From: an uncultured Oscillospiraceae bacterium
Lineage (GTDB): Bacteria > Bacillota > Clostridia > Oscillospirales > Acutalibacteraceae
Length of the DNA stretch: 6,741 nucleotides
Reading direction: 5' to 3'
Assembly: GCA_900555805.1 (NCBI GenBank)
Contig: USMJ01000065.1
Coordinates: forward strand, 1 to 6,741
The position numbers and the translations under genes were made by a program. Within the stretch, counting starts at the first letter, position 1, and each line of letters begins with the position of its first letter. Below the pieces are notes generated by a model that saw only the letters and a program-made list of their open reading frames with translations, made no database searches and had not been told where the DNA came from. Positions 1 to 6,235 of this stretch are shown in pieces.

Positions 1-28
1 TGATATATCTTATTATCGGAAGAAAAGC

Positions 29-34
29 GGTGAT
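29..34 (+). promoter_or_regulatory. Ribosome binding site that decides the atpF start
   Basis: GGTGAT matches the 3' half of the full Shine-Dalgarno consensus (AGGAGGTGAT) and ends four bases before the ATG at 39. It overlaps the in-frame GTG at 30, which would be the alternative start. GTG30 has only a weak GGA-type match upstream (18-20). This favours ATG39, as does the protein beginning Met-Lys-Phe, the usual start in this family. Confidence 0.6.
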
Positions 35-38
35 AAGA

Positions 39-344
39 ATGAAGTTCAGACTTGTAACAAACGATTACGACACGCTTATAGGTATGCGCTTAGCGGGTAT
101 AGAGGGCGAACTTGTCGAAAAGACGGAAGATCTGCTTTCGACTCTTGACAAGCTCAGCGTTCAGGAGGACGTCGGCATAATCATGCTCAGCAATTCTCTG
201 GCTTCGTCTATCCCGAAACAGCTCGTTGAGATAAAGAAAAATTCCAAAGCTTTAATAGTTGAGATACCCGATAAGGACAATTCGGATATGTCAAGCGACA
301 GCATAACAAGATATGTTGCCGACGCTATCGGAATTAAAATCTGA
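39..344 (+). CDS. atpF: V/A-type ATPase subunit F (central rotor)
   Basis: Subunit F (NtpG in Enterococcus nomenclature) is a small soluble protein that binds subunit D to form the central shaft transmitting rotation between the A3B3 head and the membrane c-ring. The 101-residue product has the expected size and the family's alternating fold. An N-terminal beta strand (MKFRLV) is followed by the conserved segment DTLIGMRLAGIEG (residues 12-24), then an acidic helix and the EDVGIIML strand near residues 44-51. A later hydrophobic strand is followed by a proline (ALIVEIP). The frame is open to the left window edge and a GTG lies at 30, but ATG39 has the better ribosome binding site. It is the first complete gene of the ATPase cluster here, 19 nt before atpE. 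A TGA at bases 1-3 may end an upstream ATPase gene, which cannot be identified from so little sequence. Confidence 0.92.
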   Translation: MKFRLVTNDYDTLIGMRLAGIEGELVEKTEDLLSTLDKLSVQEDVGIIMLSNSLASSIPKQLVEIKKNSKALIVEIPDKDNSDMSSDSITRYVADAIGIKI

Positions 345-363
345 TAAGGTGAGGAATTGAATT

Positions 364-960
364 ATGGTTAACAAAGATAAACAGATAGCGCAGTTTATCG
401 ACGCGATAAACAAAAACGCTATCAAGGAATGCAAAAGAATAGAAAAGGCGACCAAAAAGCTCTATACGGGCGAAGCGGAAAAGCTTCAGAAATCAGCCGA
501 TGAGCTGATGAAAGAAAAAGTCGCCTACGCAAAGACCGAACTTGAAACTCAATTTAACAAGAACATAGCCGAAAGCTATTCAAAGTGCAGAGCGAAAACC
601 GCTCTTAAGCGCACCGAACTGACCGAACAGGTTTTCGAAAAAGCTCAGGCGAAGCTCGTCGACTTCACAAACAGCGACAAATATATTGACCTTCTGGCAG
701 GAAGCCTTAAGGAGATCTACGCTTATGTCAAGGGGAACCTCAACGCTTTTGTTAAGCCGGGCGACAAAGATAAAATCCTTCTCGCTGCGGAAAAGGCGGG
801 CGTACCCTGTATAGCAAACGAGGACGCTTCGATCAAAATCGGCGGCGTCAGAGTTGAGAGCGAGGAAATGAAAAAGATCTTCGACGATACGCTTGATTCG
901 AGACTTGAAGATCAGAAGGAATGGTTTTTCGCTAATTCCGACTTCAAAATCAGTGAGTAA
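364..960 (+). CDS. atpE: V/A-type ATPase subunit E (peripheral stalk)
   Basis: Subunit E (NtpE) is part of the peripheral stalk that keeps the A3B3 head from turning with the rotor. The 198-residue protein has the two-part architecture of the family. Residues 1 to about 105 are highly charged, Lys/Glu/Ala-rich and predicted to be a long coiled-coil helix. A globular C-terminal domain (about 106-198) follows, containing the IGGVRVESEEMKKIFDDTLDSR stretch (residues about 158-179, written here in shortened form as IGGVRV plus DDTLDSR). That stretch is typical of E subunits, which anchor to the top of the catalytic subunits. The start has an AAGGTGAGG ribosome binding site at 346-354, nine bases away. 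It sits between atpF (19 nt) and atpA (12 nt) in one operon. The partner stalk subunit (G/H-like) is not in the window. The assignment rests on motif, size and context. Confidence 0.93.
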   Translation: MVNKDKQIAQFIDAINKNAIKECKRIEKATKKLYTGEAEKLQKSADELMKEKVAYAKTELETQFNKNIAESYSKCRAKTALKRTELTEQVFEKAQAKLVDFTNSDKYIDLLAGSLKEIYAYVKGNLNAFVKPGDKDKILLAAEKAGVPCIANEDASIKIGGVRVESEEMKKIFDDTLDSRLEDQKEWFFANSDFKISE

Positions 961-972
961 AGGGGTGTAGTT

Positions 973-2730
973 ATGCCTGAAAACAATGTAATATACTCAA
1001 TTAACGGTCCTATCGTGACGATAAAGGGCGCAACGACCCTCTCAATGACAGAAATGGTTTATGTCGGCAACGAAAAGCTTGTCGGCGAGGTCATTAAGCT
1101 CGATAAGGATTCAACGACCATTCAGGTCTACGAGGAAACGGGCGGCTTAAAGCCGGGCGAACCCGTGTTCTCGACGGGAGATCAGATCTCCGTTACGCTC
1201 GGCCCCGGAATAATCAAGAACATATTTGACGGAATTGAAAGACCGCTGTCGGCTCTCGAAGAAAAGAGCGGCTCGTTTATAAAGAGAGGTCTTTCCATGA
1301 GCGCCATCGACACCGAAAAGGATTGGGACGTCACGGTCACGGCTAAGGTCGGCGATTATCTTAAAGGCGGCGAGATTTACGCCACCTGTCCCGAAACGGA
1401 TGTCATAACCCACAGAGTTATGGTTCCGCCCTATGTCGAGGGCAAGGTCGTCGAAGTCAAGCCGAACGGCAAATATAAAGTAAACGACGCAATTATTAAA
1501 ATAGAAACTCCGAGCGGAGAGGTCAAGGTGCTTACGCTCTGTCAGAAGTGGCCGATCAGAACTCCAAGACCCGTCAACCACAGAATGGAGGCTTTGAAGC
1601 CGCTTATAACAGGTCAGCGTGTTATCGATACGCTTTTCCCTGTTGCTAAAGGCGGTGCGGCAGCCATCCCCGGCGGTTTCGGAACCGGCAAGACAATGAC
1701 TCAGCATCAGCTTGCTAAGTGGTGCGACGCTGATATTATCATCTATGTCGGCTGCGGCGAGCGAGGAAACGAGATGACCCAGGCGCTTCAGGAATTCAGC
1801 GAGATAACAGACCCCAAGACGGGAAAGCCGCTGACAGACAGAACCGTGCTTATCGCCAACACTTCGAATATGCCTGTTGCCGCCCGTGAAGCGTCAATAT
1901 ATACAGGAATTACGCTTGCGGAATACTACCGCGATATGGGGTACCACACGGCTTTGATGGCTGATTCAACTTCGCGTTGGGCGGAAGCTTTGCGTGAAAT
2001 TTCGGGTCGTCTTGAAGAGATGCCTGCCGATGAAGGCTTCCCTGCGTACCTCCCGTCAAGACTTTCGAAGTTCTATGAAAGAGCGGGATATGTCGAAGCG
2101 CTTTGCGGCAAGGAAGGCTCAGTCACCGTTATCGGTGCGGTTTCGCCGCAGGGCTCGGACTTCTCTGAACCTGTCACGCAGAACACAAAACGTTTCACGC
2201 GCTGCTTCTGGGCGCTTGATAAGTCCCTCGCTTACGCAAGACATTATCCGGCTATCAACTGGAATACAAGTTACAGCGAATATGTCAACGACTTCTCAAA
2301 GTGGTATCACGACAATGTCGGCGAAAACTTCCTGAAATACAGAGAAGAGATCTGCAACATACTTTCCGAAGAAAGCTCGCTTATGGAGATCGTCAAGCTT
2401 ATCGGCGCAGACGTTTTGCCCGACGATCAGAAGCTGACTATCGAAATTGCCCGAGTTATAAGAGTCGGATTTTTGCAGCAGAACGCTTTCCATCCGGAGG
2501 ACACATATGTTCCGCTTGAAAAGCAGCTTAAAATGATGGAGGTCATTCTCCATATGTATCATGTCTGCCGCGACATAGTCGCAAAACAAGTTCCGATATC
2601 GAAGATAATCGCCACCGGACTTTTCGACAAGCTCGTCAAGATCAAATACGACGTACCGAATAATAATATAGGTATGCTCGATTCTTATATCGAAGAAATA
2701 AACACGGCTCTCAGACCGCTTATGTCATAA
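973..2730 (+). CDS. atpA: V/A-type ATPase catalytic subunit A
   Basis: Subunit A (NtpA) carries the ATP hydrolysis/synthesis sites of the V1 head, three copies alternating with three B subunits. The 585-residue length is normal. Visible landmarks are a beta-barrel N-terminus (1-70), the 'non-homologous region' bulge special to A subunits (about 110-200), and the Walker A loop GGFGTGKT at 234-241 with Lys240 and Thr241. The GERGNE motif follows with the catalytic Glu263, then a Walker B strand leading to [13 protein letters not shown] (330-342). The ATPase alpha/beta signature [10 protein letters not shown] is at 426-435. The C-terminus is a helical domain. The second P-loop residue is Gly where Pro is common in A subunits. 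An AGGGGTG ribosome binding site (961-967) lies 5 nt before the ATG, and the stop overlaps the ribosome binding site of atpB. Whether it runs as an ion pump or a synthase cannot be read from this subunit. Confidence 0.97.
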   Translation: MPENNVIYSINGPIVTIKGATTLSMTEMVYVGNEKLVGEVIKLDKDSTTIQVYEETGGLKPGEPVFSTGDQISVTLGPGIIKNIFDGIERPLSALEEKSGSFIKRGLSMSAIDTEKDWDVTVTAKVGDYLKGGEIYATCPETDVITHRVMVPPYVEGKVVEVKPNGKYKVNDAIIKIETPSGEVKVLTLCQKWPIRTPRPVNHRMEALKPLITGQRVIDTLFPVAKGGAAAIPGGFGTGKTMTQHQLAKWCDADIIIYVGCGERGNEMTQALQEFSEITDPKTGKPLTDRTVLIANTSNMPVAAREASIYTGITLAEYYRDMGYHTALMADSTSRWAEALREISGRLEEMPADEGFPAYLPSRLSKFYERAGYVEALCGKEGSVTVIGAVSPQGSDFSEPVTQNTKRFTRCFWALDKSLAYARHYPAINWNTSYSEYVNDFSKWYHDNVGENFLKYREEICNILSEESSLMEIVKLIGADVLPDDQKLTIEIARVIRVGFLQQNAFHPEDTYVPLEKQLKMMEVILHMYHVCRDIVAKQVPISKIIATGLFDKLVKIKYDVPNNNIGMLDSYIEEINTALRPLMS

Positions 2731-2743
2731 GGAGGGGAACGCA

Positions 2744-4120
2744 ATGAAAATCGAACATGTGGGTTTAAGCAGTATCAACGGCTCGCTCGTTGTTCTCGAA
2801 AATGTTGTTGACCCTCAATATGACGAAATGGTCGAGTTCACCATGGCTGACGGCAAGAAAAGCACCGGCAGAATAGTCATGGTCGAGGGCGATAAGGTTG
2901 CCGTTCAGGTTTTTGAAGGTACAACCGGAATTTCTATGACAAATGTCAAAACGCGCTTGACGGGAAAACCCATCGAAATGAAGCTCTCGCCTGAGATCGT
3001 CGGCAGAGTTTTCGACGGCTTGGGCAGACCCATTGACGGACTCGGCGAGATCTATCCCGAGGAGTCAAGAGATGTCAACGGTTCGCCGATAAACCCTGTC
3101 TCAAGAGTTTATCCGAGAAACTATATACACACGGGCATATCGTCAATCGACGCTCTTGCTACGCTTATCAGAGGTCAGAAGCTGCCTATCTTCAGCGGTT
3201 CGGGTATGAAACATAACGAACTCGCGGTTCAGATAGTCCGTCAGGCTTCGATAGCCGATAACGAGGATTTCGGTATCGTTTTCGCCGCAATGGGCATCAA
3301 GAACGACGTCGCGGATTATTTCCGCCGTTCGTTTGAGGAAGCGAACGTAATGAACAGAGTTACGATGTTCCTAAATCTTTCAAACGACCCCATTATCGAG
3401 CGTATAATTACGCCGAGATGTGCCCTGACGGCGGCTGAATATCTCGCTTTCACACAGAATAAGCATATACTTGTTATTCTGACCGATATGACGTCGTACG
3501 CCGAGGCTCTGCGTGAATTCAGCTCGTCAAAGGGTGAAATTCCCAGCAGAAAGGGCTTCCCCGGATATCTTTATTCGGACTTCGCTACGCTCTATGAAAG
3601 AGCGGGCATTATCAAGGACGCCAAAGGCTCGGTTACGCAGATACCCATTCTCACTATGCCGAACGACGATATAACGAACCCGATTCCCGACCTTACGGGA
3701 TATATCACCGAGGGTCAGATAGTTCTTGACAGAACGCTCGACACAAAGGGAATATATCCGCCCGTAAGCATCCTGCCCTCGCTTTCACGACTTATGAAGG
3801 ACGGTATCGGCAAGGGTTACACAAGAGAAGACCACAGCGCGCTTTCAAACCAGCTTTTCGCTTCATACGCTAAGCTTCAGGACGCTAAGGCTCTCGCGTC
3901 GGTTATAGGTGAAGAAGAACTTTCCGACGACGATAAAAAGCTTATGGTATTCGGCAGAGAGTTTGAGCAGAGATTTATAAATCAGGGCTACAACGAGAAC
4001 AGAACCATGGACGAGACTCTTGATCTCGGCTGGGAGCTTCTGTCGCTTCTCCCGAAAGAAATGCTCGACCGTGTCGATGAAAAGATTCTCGATGAGCACT
4101 ATAAACCGAAAGAGCAATAA
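2744..4120 (+). CDS. atpB: V/A-type ATPase regulatory subunit B
   Basis: Subunit B (NtpB) alternates with A in the V1 hexamer. It does not catalyse, but it completes each active site. The 458-residue protein is of normal length. Its P-loop position is degenerate ([11 protein letters not shown], 151-161) with no GKT, as expected for B. The [20 protein letters not shown] block (249-267) is characteristic. The signature-like segment [10 protein letters not shown] (339-348) is followed by Arg349, which corresponds to the arginine finger reaching into the A-subunit ATP site. The fourth position of that signature is Ser rather than the Asp/Asn/His of the textbook pattern. The C-terminus (about 365-458) is a helical domain beginning with the conserved [11 protein letters not shown] segment. 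A strong AAGGAGG lies 8 nt upstream of the ATG and overlaps the atpA stop codon, so translation is probably coupled to atpA. Confidence 0.97.
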   Translation: MKIEHVGLSSINGSLVVLENVVDPQYDEMVEFTMADGKKSTGRIVMVEGDKVAVQVFEGTTGISMTNVKTRLTGKPIEMKLSPEIVGRVFDGLGRPIDGLGEIYPEESRDVNGSPINPVSRVYPRNYIHTGISSIDALATLIRGQKLPIFSGSGMKHNELAVQIVRQASIADNEDFGIVFAAMGIKNDVADYFRRSFEEANVMNRVTMFLNLSNDPIIERIITPRCALTAAEYLAFTQNKHILVILTDMTSYAEALREFSSSKGEIPSRKGFPGYLYSDFATLYERAGIIKDAKGSVTQIPILTMPNDDITNPIPDLTGYITEGQIVLDRTLDTKGIYPPVSILPSLSRLMKDGIGKGYTREDHSALSNQLFASYAKLQDAKALASVIGEEELSDDDKKLMVFGREFEQRFINQGYNENRTMDETLDLGWELLSLLPKEMLDRVDEKILDEHYKPKEQ

Positions 4121-4127
4121 AATTTAC

Positions 4128-4153
4128 CCGTATTGCACATTTAGCGTGTACGG
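4128..4153 (+). other. Imperfect hairpin in the atpB-atpD gap
   Basis: CCGTA (4128-4132) pairs with TACGG (4149-4153). CAC (4136-4138) pairs with GTG (4146-4148), leaving a three-base TTG bulge on the 5' side and a seven-base loop. No run of T follows, so it is not an intrinsic terminator. It occupies the only long gap in the operon and ends 13 bases before the atpD Shine-Dalgarno GGAGGG. It might act in mRNA processing or in tuning the D:B ratio. That role is inferred from position only. Confidence 0.4.
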
Positions 4154-4178
4154 CGAATAAAATTAAGGAGGGAACGCA

Positions 4179-4787
4179 ATGGCGCAGGTATTTCCGACCA
4201 AGACAAATTTGATGAACACCAAAAAGTCGCTCGACCTTGCTAAGCTCGGTTACGACCTTATGGATAGAAAAAGAAATATTCTTGTCAGGGAAATGATGCT
4301 CCTCATCGACAAAGCGAGCGAGGTTCAGTCGGCGGTTTCCGAAACATACGGCAAGGCGTACAGCGCGCTCAAAAAGGCGTTTATCACTCTCGGAGACTGT
4401 TGCGATTTCGCCGAAAATGTTCCCGTTGACGACAGCTTGGTCGTTGACCGCCGCAGTGTTATGGGCGTTGAACTTCCGATAGTCAGGCTCGGCAAAAGCG
4501 AGGAGAGCACATATTACGGACTTCAGGAAACAAATTCGATGCTTGACGAGGCTTATCTTGAGTTTCAGAAGGTCAAGAAGCTGACAGCGGAGCTTGCGGA
4601 GATCGAAAACAATGTCTACCGCCTTGCGGACGCCATCAAAAAAACGCAGAAGAGAGCGAATGCGCTCGATAACATTCTTATTCCTCAATTCGAAAGCACG
4701 GTCAAATTCATTTCCGACGCTCTCGAAGAAAAGGAAAGAGAGGACTTCTCCCGTCTTAAAATTTCAAAAAGGCAGAAAGAGAAGTAA
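4179..4787 (+). CDS. atpD: V/A-type ATPase subunit D (central rotor axle)
   Basis: Subunit D (NtpD) forms the long antiparallel coiled-coil axle inside the A3B3 head and, with subunit F, couples ATP turnover to rotation of the membrane ring. The 202-residue product has the diagnostic N-terminus PTKTNLMNTKKSLDLAKLGYD (about residues 6-26, abbreviated) followed by LMDRKRNILVREMM. A less conserved middle section follows (about 70-120). The C-terminal helix (about 125-195) contains the RLADAIKKTQKRANALDNILIP run typical of the family, ending in a Lys/Arg-rich tail. It has an AAGGAGGG ribosome binding site at 4165-4172, and the bases from there to the ATG are almost identical to those before atpB. 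It is the last ATPase gene visible, and no intrinsic terminator is apparent after it. The assignment is secure by sequence and context. Confidence 0.95.
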   Translation: MAQVFPTKTNLMNTKKSLDLAKLGYDLMDRKRNILVREMMLLIDKASEVQSAVSETYGKAYSALKKAFITLGDCCDFAENVPVDDSLVVDRRSVMGVELPIVRLGKSEESTYYGLQETNSMLDEAYLEFQKVKKLTAELAEIENNVYRLADAIKKTQKRANALDNILIPQFESTVKFISDALEEKEREDFSRLKISKRQKEK

Positions 4788-4800
4788 TTTTCAAAAATAC

Positions 4801-4829
4801 TGTACAATCGTCGAAATTTGATGTATAAT
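4801..4829 (+). promoter_or_regulatory. Probable sigma-A type promoter for the lipoprotein gene
   Basis: A perfect TATAAT -10 element lies at 4824-4829. Exactly 17 bp upstream is TGTACA (4801-4806), which matches the TTGACA -35 consensus at four of six positions. Transcription would start near 4836, giving a leader of about 39 nt before the ATG at 4875. It lies 13 bp after the end of atpD, so the exported-protein genes can be expressed apart from the ATPase operon. Confidence 0.7.
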
Positions 4830-4835
4830 CTGCGT

Positions 4836-4855
4836 GAGCCTTGAAAATAAGGCTC
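4836..4855 (+). promoter_or_regulatory. 5'-end hairpin of the lipoprotein mRNA leader
   Basis: GAGCCTT (4836-4842) and AAGGCTC (4849-4855) form a perfect 7-bp stem with a GAAAAT loop. It starts at or next to the predicted transcription start, the position where stem-loops protect mRNA 5' ends from decay. No T-tract follows on either strand, so it is unlikely to terminate the ATPase transcript. The pairing is read from the sequence; the stabilising role is inferred. Confidence 0.5.
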
Positions 4856-4874
4856 GGACAAGGAGGAAAGTCCT
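4856..4874 (+). promoter_or_regulatory. Ribosome binding site within a small alternative stem-loop
   Basis: GGAC (4856-4859) can pair with GTCC (4870-4873), placing AAGGAGGAAA, which includes the Shine-Dalgarno AGGAGG (4861-4866), in the loop. Alternatively AGGA (4861-4864) can pair with TCCT (4871-4874), which would hide half of the Shine-Dalgarno. The two pairings exclude each other. The structure directly abuts the upstream hairpin, so nearly the whole leader can be folded. The stems are only 4 bp and may not be stable alone. Confidence 0.4.
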
Positions 4875-5291
4875 ATGAAAAAGATAATTAGAGCGACAGC
4901 GGTTTTACTCGTAGTCTTGCTTGCGGCGGGAACGCTTGCGGCCTGCTCGCTTCAACCGCAGAGCAAACAGCTTGTTGCGAAGTGGACCGATTCAAACAAC
5001 CTGAGCGGATACAATTTCCACGATGACGGAACGGTAAATATCACATACATAAATTTCACCGTGCCGATAGTCAACATGCCGTTCAACGGAACGATTGACG
5101 GTTCATACACGACCGAAAAGGTCGACGGTGTGAACTATGTTACGCTCAATTATACGATTTGGTCAAAAACGGTCCAGAAAAAGTATCAGTATGAGGTCAA
5201 AGACTCCGTGCTGACACTGACAGATCCCGACAACGGCTCGGCTACCGTTTATATCAAGAGCGGCTCCGAAGCTTCATCATCGGCGAACTAA
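4875..5291 (+). CDS. Small exported lipoprotein with one beta-rich domain, function unknown
   Basis: I do not recognise a function. The 138-residue product starts with a lipoprotein signal peptide: a Lys/Arg-containing n-region (MKKIIRA), a hydrophobic core (9-19) and the lipobox LAAC with Cys24 as the lipidation site. It should therefore be anchored on the outer face of the membrane. Residues about 31-128 form one domain, predicted beta-rich from alternating hydrophobic residues. Its landmarks are a W-T-D start, SGYNF, DGTVNITY, NGTIDGSYT, LNYTI and a closing VLTLTD...VYIK. It resembles the short lipocalin-like or DUF5640-type domains of clostridial lipoproteins, but that link is from memory of the pattern. 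A short Ser/Ala tail ends the protein. The ATG has a strong AGGAGG 8 nt upstream. The next gene encodes two copies of the same domain. Confidence 0.85.
   Translation: MKKIIRATAVLLVVLLAAGTLAACSLQPQSKQLVAKWTDSNNLSGYNFHDDGTVNITYINFTVPIVNMPFNGTIDGSYTTEKVDGVNYVTLNYTIWSKTVQKKYQYEVKDSVLTLTDPDNGSATVYIKSGSEASSSAN
4965..5258 (+). repeat. Domain copy 1 of 3 (in the lipoprotein)
   Basis: Residues 31-128 of the lipoprotein. Features shared with the two downstream copies, in order: Trp near the start, GY-aromatic, D/T-G-V, an aromatic-rich strand, NGT...G-Y-T, a strand ending Y-T/S-I, a Lys/Tyr-rich strand, and L-T-L/M-T-D followed by Y-I/V-K. The repeat is a protein-level similarity; the DNA has clearly diverged. 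Confidence 0.75.
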
Positions 5292-5298
5292 ACAAATC

Positions 5299-5325
5299 AT
5301 CGGGGCAGACATCATCTGCCCCGAT
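5299..5325 (+). terminator. Strong hairpin after the lipoprotein gene, probable terminator or attenuator
   Basis: ATCGGGGCAGA (5299-5309) and TCTGCCCCGAT (5315-5325) form an 11-bp perfect, GC-rich stem with a five-base CATCA loop, starting 8 bases after the stop codon. The tract after it on the + strand (ATTTACAAG) is only weakly T-rich, so termination may be partial. On the - strand the tail (GATTTGTTTAG) is slightly richer in T, but no convergent gene is present in the window. Confidence 0.65.
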
Positions 5326-5331
5326 ATTTAC

Positions 5332-5358
5332 AAGTATTCGGTTTCACACCGAATGTTT
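5332..5358 (+). other. Second hairpin, just upstream of the two-domain protein gene
   Basis: ATTCGGT (5336-5342) and ACCGAAT (5348-5354) form a perfect 7-bp stem with a TTCAC loop. Two G-U pairs and two A-U pairs extend it to 11 bp (5332-5342 with 5348-5358). It ends three bases before the Shine-Dalgarno of the next gene. It could cap the 5' end of a processed transcript or affect ribosome access; no function can be proven from sequence. Confidence 0.45.
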
Positions 5359-5361
5359 AAT

Positions 5362-5365
5362 GGAG
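5362..5365 (+). promoter_or_regulatory. Ribosome binding site that decides the start of the two-domain gene
   Basis: GGAG, followed by AACAAC and then ATG at 5372, has ideal spacing of 6 nt. The in-frame ATG at 5360 overlaps this GGAG and has no purine-rich site of its own upstream. Starting at 5372 also gives the standard signal-sequence N-terminus MKKLL. Confidence 0.75.
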
Positions 5366-5371
5366 AACAAC

Positions 5372-6235
5372 ATGAAAAAATTACTTGTTGCGCTGATTGC
5401 CGTGGTTGTTATAGGTGCGTCCGTGGCATTCGGCTATTTTATTGCGAAACACCCGTCCGACAAAGGCGACAGCAAGCCGTCGGTCAGCGTCGGCGCGAGC
5501 GATAATACAAATAATACCGATGAGAGTACGGGTAAGCCGAATGCTTCGTGGGGAACTTCGAAACCGGCTTCGAGTTCCGACGGCGATCAAAGTGACAAAA
5601 CTACCGGCGGCAAAAATAACAGCGGTAAGAGTTCGCTTTCCGAACTTATCCTCGGTTCATGGACTGATAACGCCAACTTCAGCGGATACGAATTTCTGAA
5701 AGACGGCGTCATGAAAGTCACATATTTCAATATGGAGCTTCTTGAACTTGACGATGTCATCAGCGGAACATACACGGGTACGTATTCGCTTGACGGCGAT
5801 AAACTGACGGTGAATTATACAATCTATTCTAAAGCAATCACTAAATCGTACACCGTAAAAGCGGACGAAAACACGCTGACAATGACGGACGAAAAAGGGG
5901 AGTCGGCGATCTATGTCAAGAAGGGAGCTTCGGCGAAAATGAAAAATGTCGACAAAAAACTTCTCGGCGCATGGAGTTCAAGTCTCAACGGTTATGAGTT
6001 CAAGGACACGGGAGTTGTCGCCATAACATTCATTGACCTTTCGTCGATGGGTATAACCCTGCCGATAAACGGTACGGTGAACGGTGTTTACACTGTCGAC
6101 GGAGATAATCTGACGATAAAGTATTCGATATATACCGGAGTTATAACGAAGAAATTCAAATATAAAATTGACGGAAAGGTGCTGACTCTGACTGATAAAA
6201 AGAGCGGCGACAAGGGGACATATATCAAAAAATGA
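5372..6235 (+). CDS. Membrane-anchored exported protein with two copies of the same beta-rich domain, function unknown
   Basis: I do not recognise a function. The 287-residue protein starts with MKKLL and a hydrophobic segment (about 4-25). No lipobox Cys follows, so this is a signal anchor or an ordinary signal peptide. Residues about 27-88 form a low-complexity, hydrophilic linker rich in Ser, Thr, Gly, Asn, Asp and Lys, of the kind that spans a cell wall. Two tandem domains follow: domain 1 at about 89-184 (GSWTDN, SGYEF, SGTYTGTYS, VNYTIYSK, LTMTD) and domain 2 at about 194-287 (GAWSSS, NGYEF, PINGTVNGVYT, IKYSIYT, LTLTDKKSG). Each is a version of the single domain in the preceding lipoprotein, so the genes are paralogs, perhaps a DUF5640-like or lipocalin-like family. 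The gene probably depends on read-through of the intervening hairpins, since no good promoter is visible between the pair. Its stop overlaps the next start. Confidence 0.85.
   Translation: MKKLLVALIAVVVIGASVAFGYFIAKHPSDKGDSKPSVSVGASDNTNNTDESTGKPNASWGTSKPASSSDGDQSDKTTGGKNNSGKSSLSELILGSWTDNANFSGYEFLKDGVMKVTYFNMELLELDDVISGTYTGTYSLDGDKLTVNYTIYSKAITKSYTVKADENTLTMTDEKGESAIYVKKGASAKMKNVDKKLLGAWSSSLNGYEFKDTGVVAITFIDLSSMGITLPINGTVNGVYTVDGDNLTIKYSIYTGVITKKFKYKIDGKVLTLTDKKSGDKGTYIKK
5636..5923 (+). repeat. Domain copy 2 of 3
   Basis: Residues about 89-184 of the two-domain protein. Its opening (WTD..N.SGY) and middle (NYTI.SK) most resemble the lipoprotein copy. Its central loop (LDDVISGTYTGTYS) differs from both other copies. 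Confidence 0.75.
5951..6232 (+). repeat. Domain copy 3 of 3
   Basis: Residues about 194-287 of the two-domain protein, ending at its C-terminus. The central strand (LPINGTVNGVYT) is closest to the MPFNGTIDGSYT of the lipoprotein copy, while the start (GAWSSSLNGYEF) is shorter by two or three residues. Confidence 0.75.

Noticed and set aside
30..32. GTG as the atpF start
   Set aside because: The ATG at 39 has a GGTGAT site with good spacing, and the family starts with Met-Lys-Phe. GTG30 overlaps that site.
1147..1707. 186-codon open frame on the - strand inside atpA
   Set aside because: It lies wholly antisense to the conserved catalytic subunit, has no recognisable motif, and is explained by codon bias of the sense gene.
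1994..2335. 113-codon + strand open frame in another frame of atpA
   Set aside because: Arg/Ser-rich out-of-frame translation of the conserved atpA gene, without its own ribosome binding site or family.
4133..4163. Possible promoter in the atpB-atpD gap (TTGCAC and TAAAAT)
   Set aside because: The -35 match is weak, the spacer is 19 bp, and transcription would start inside the atpD ribosome binding site.
3975..4688. 237-codon open frame on the - strand across the end of atpB and most of atpD
   Set aside because: Its protein is a mirror of two strongly conserved sense genes and shows no domain; the open frame arises from sense codon usage.
4836..4855. Hairpin as terminator of the ATPase operon
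   Set aside because: No T-tract follows on either strand, and it lies downstream of a strong promoter at the expected transcript 5' end.
5327..5361. Possible promoter before the two-domain gene (TTTACA and TTTAAT)
   Set aside because: The spacer is about 23 bp and the start would fall at the ribosome binding site, leaving no usable leader.
5360..5362. ATG at 5360 as the start of the two-domain protein
   Set aside because: It overlaps the GGAG that serves the ATG at 5372 and has no Shine-Dalgarno upstream.
5415..5699. 94-codon + strand open frame over the linker of the two-domain protein
   Set aside because: Arg/Ala-rich shadow frame of the low-complexity linker; the real frame has the signal segment, linker and repeated domains.
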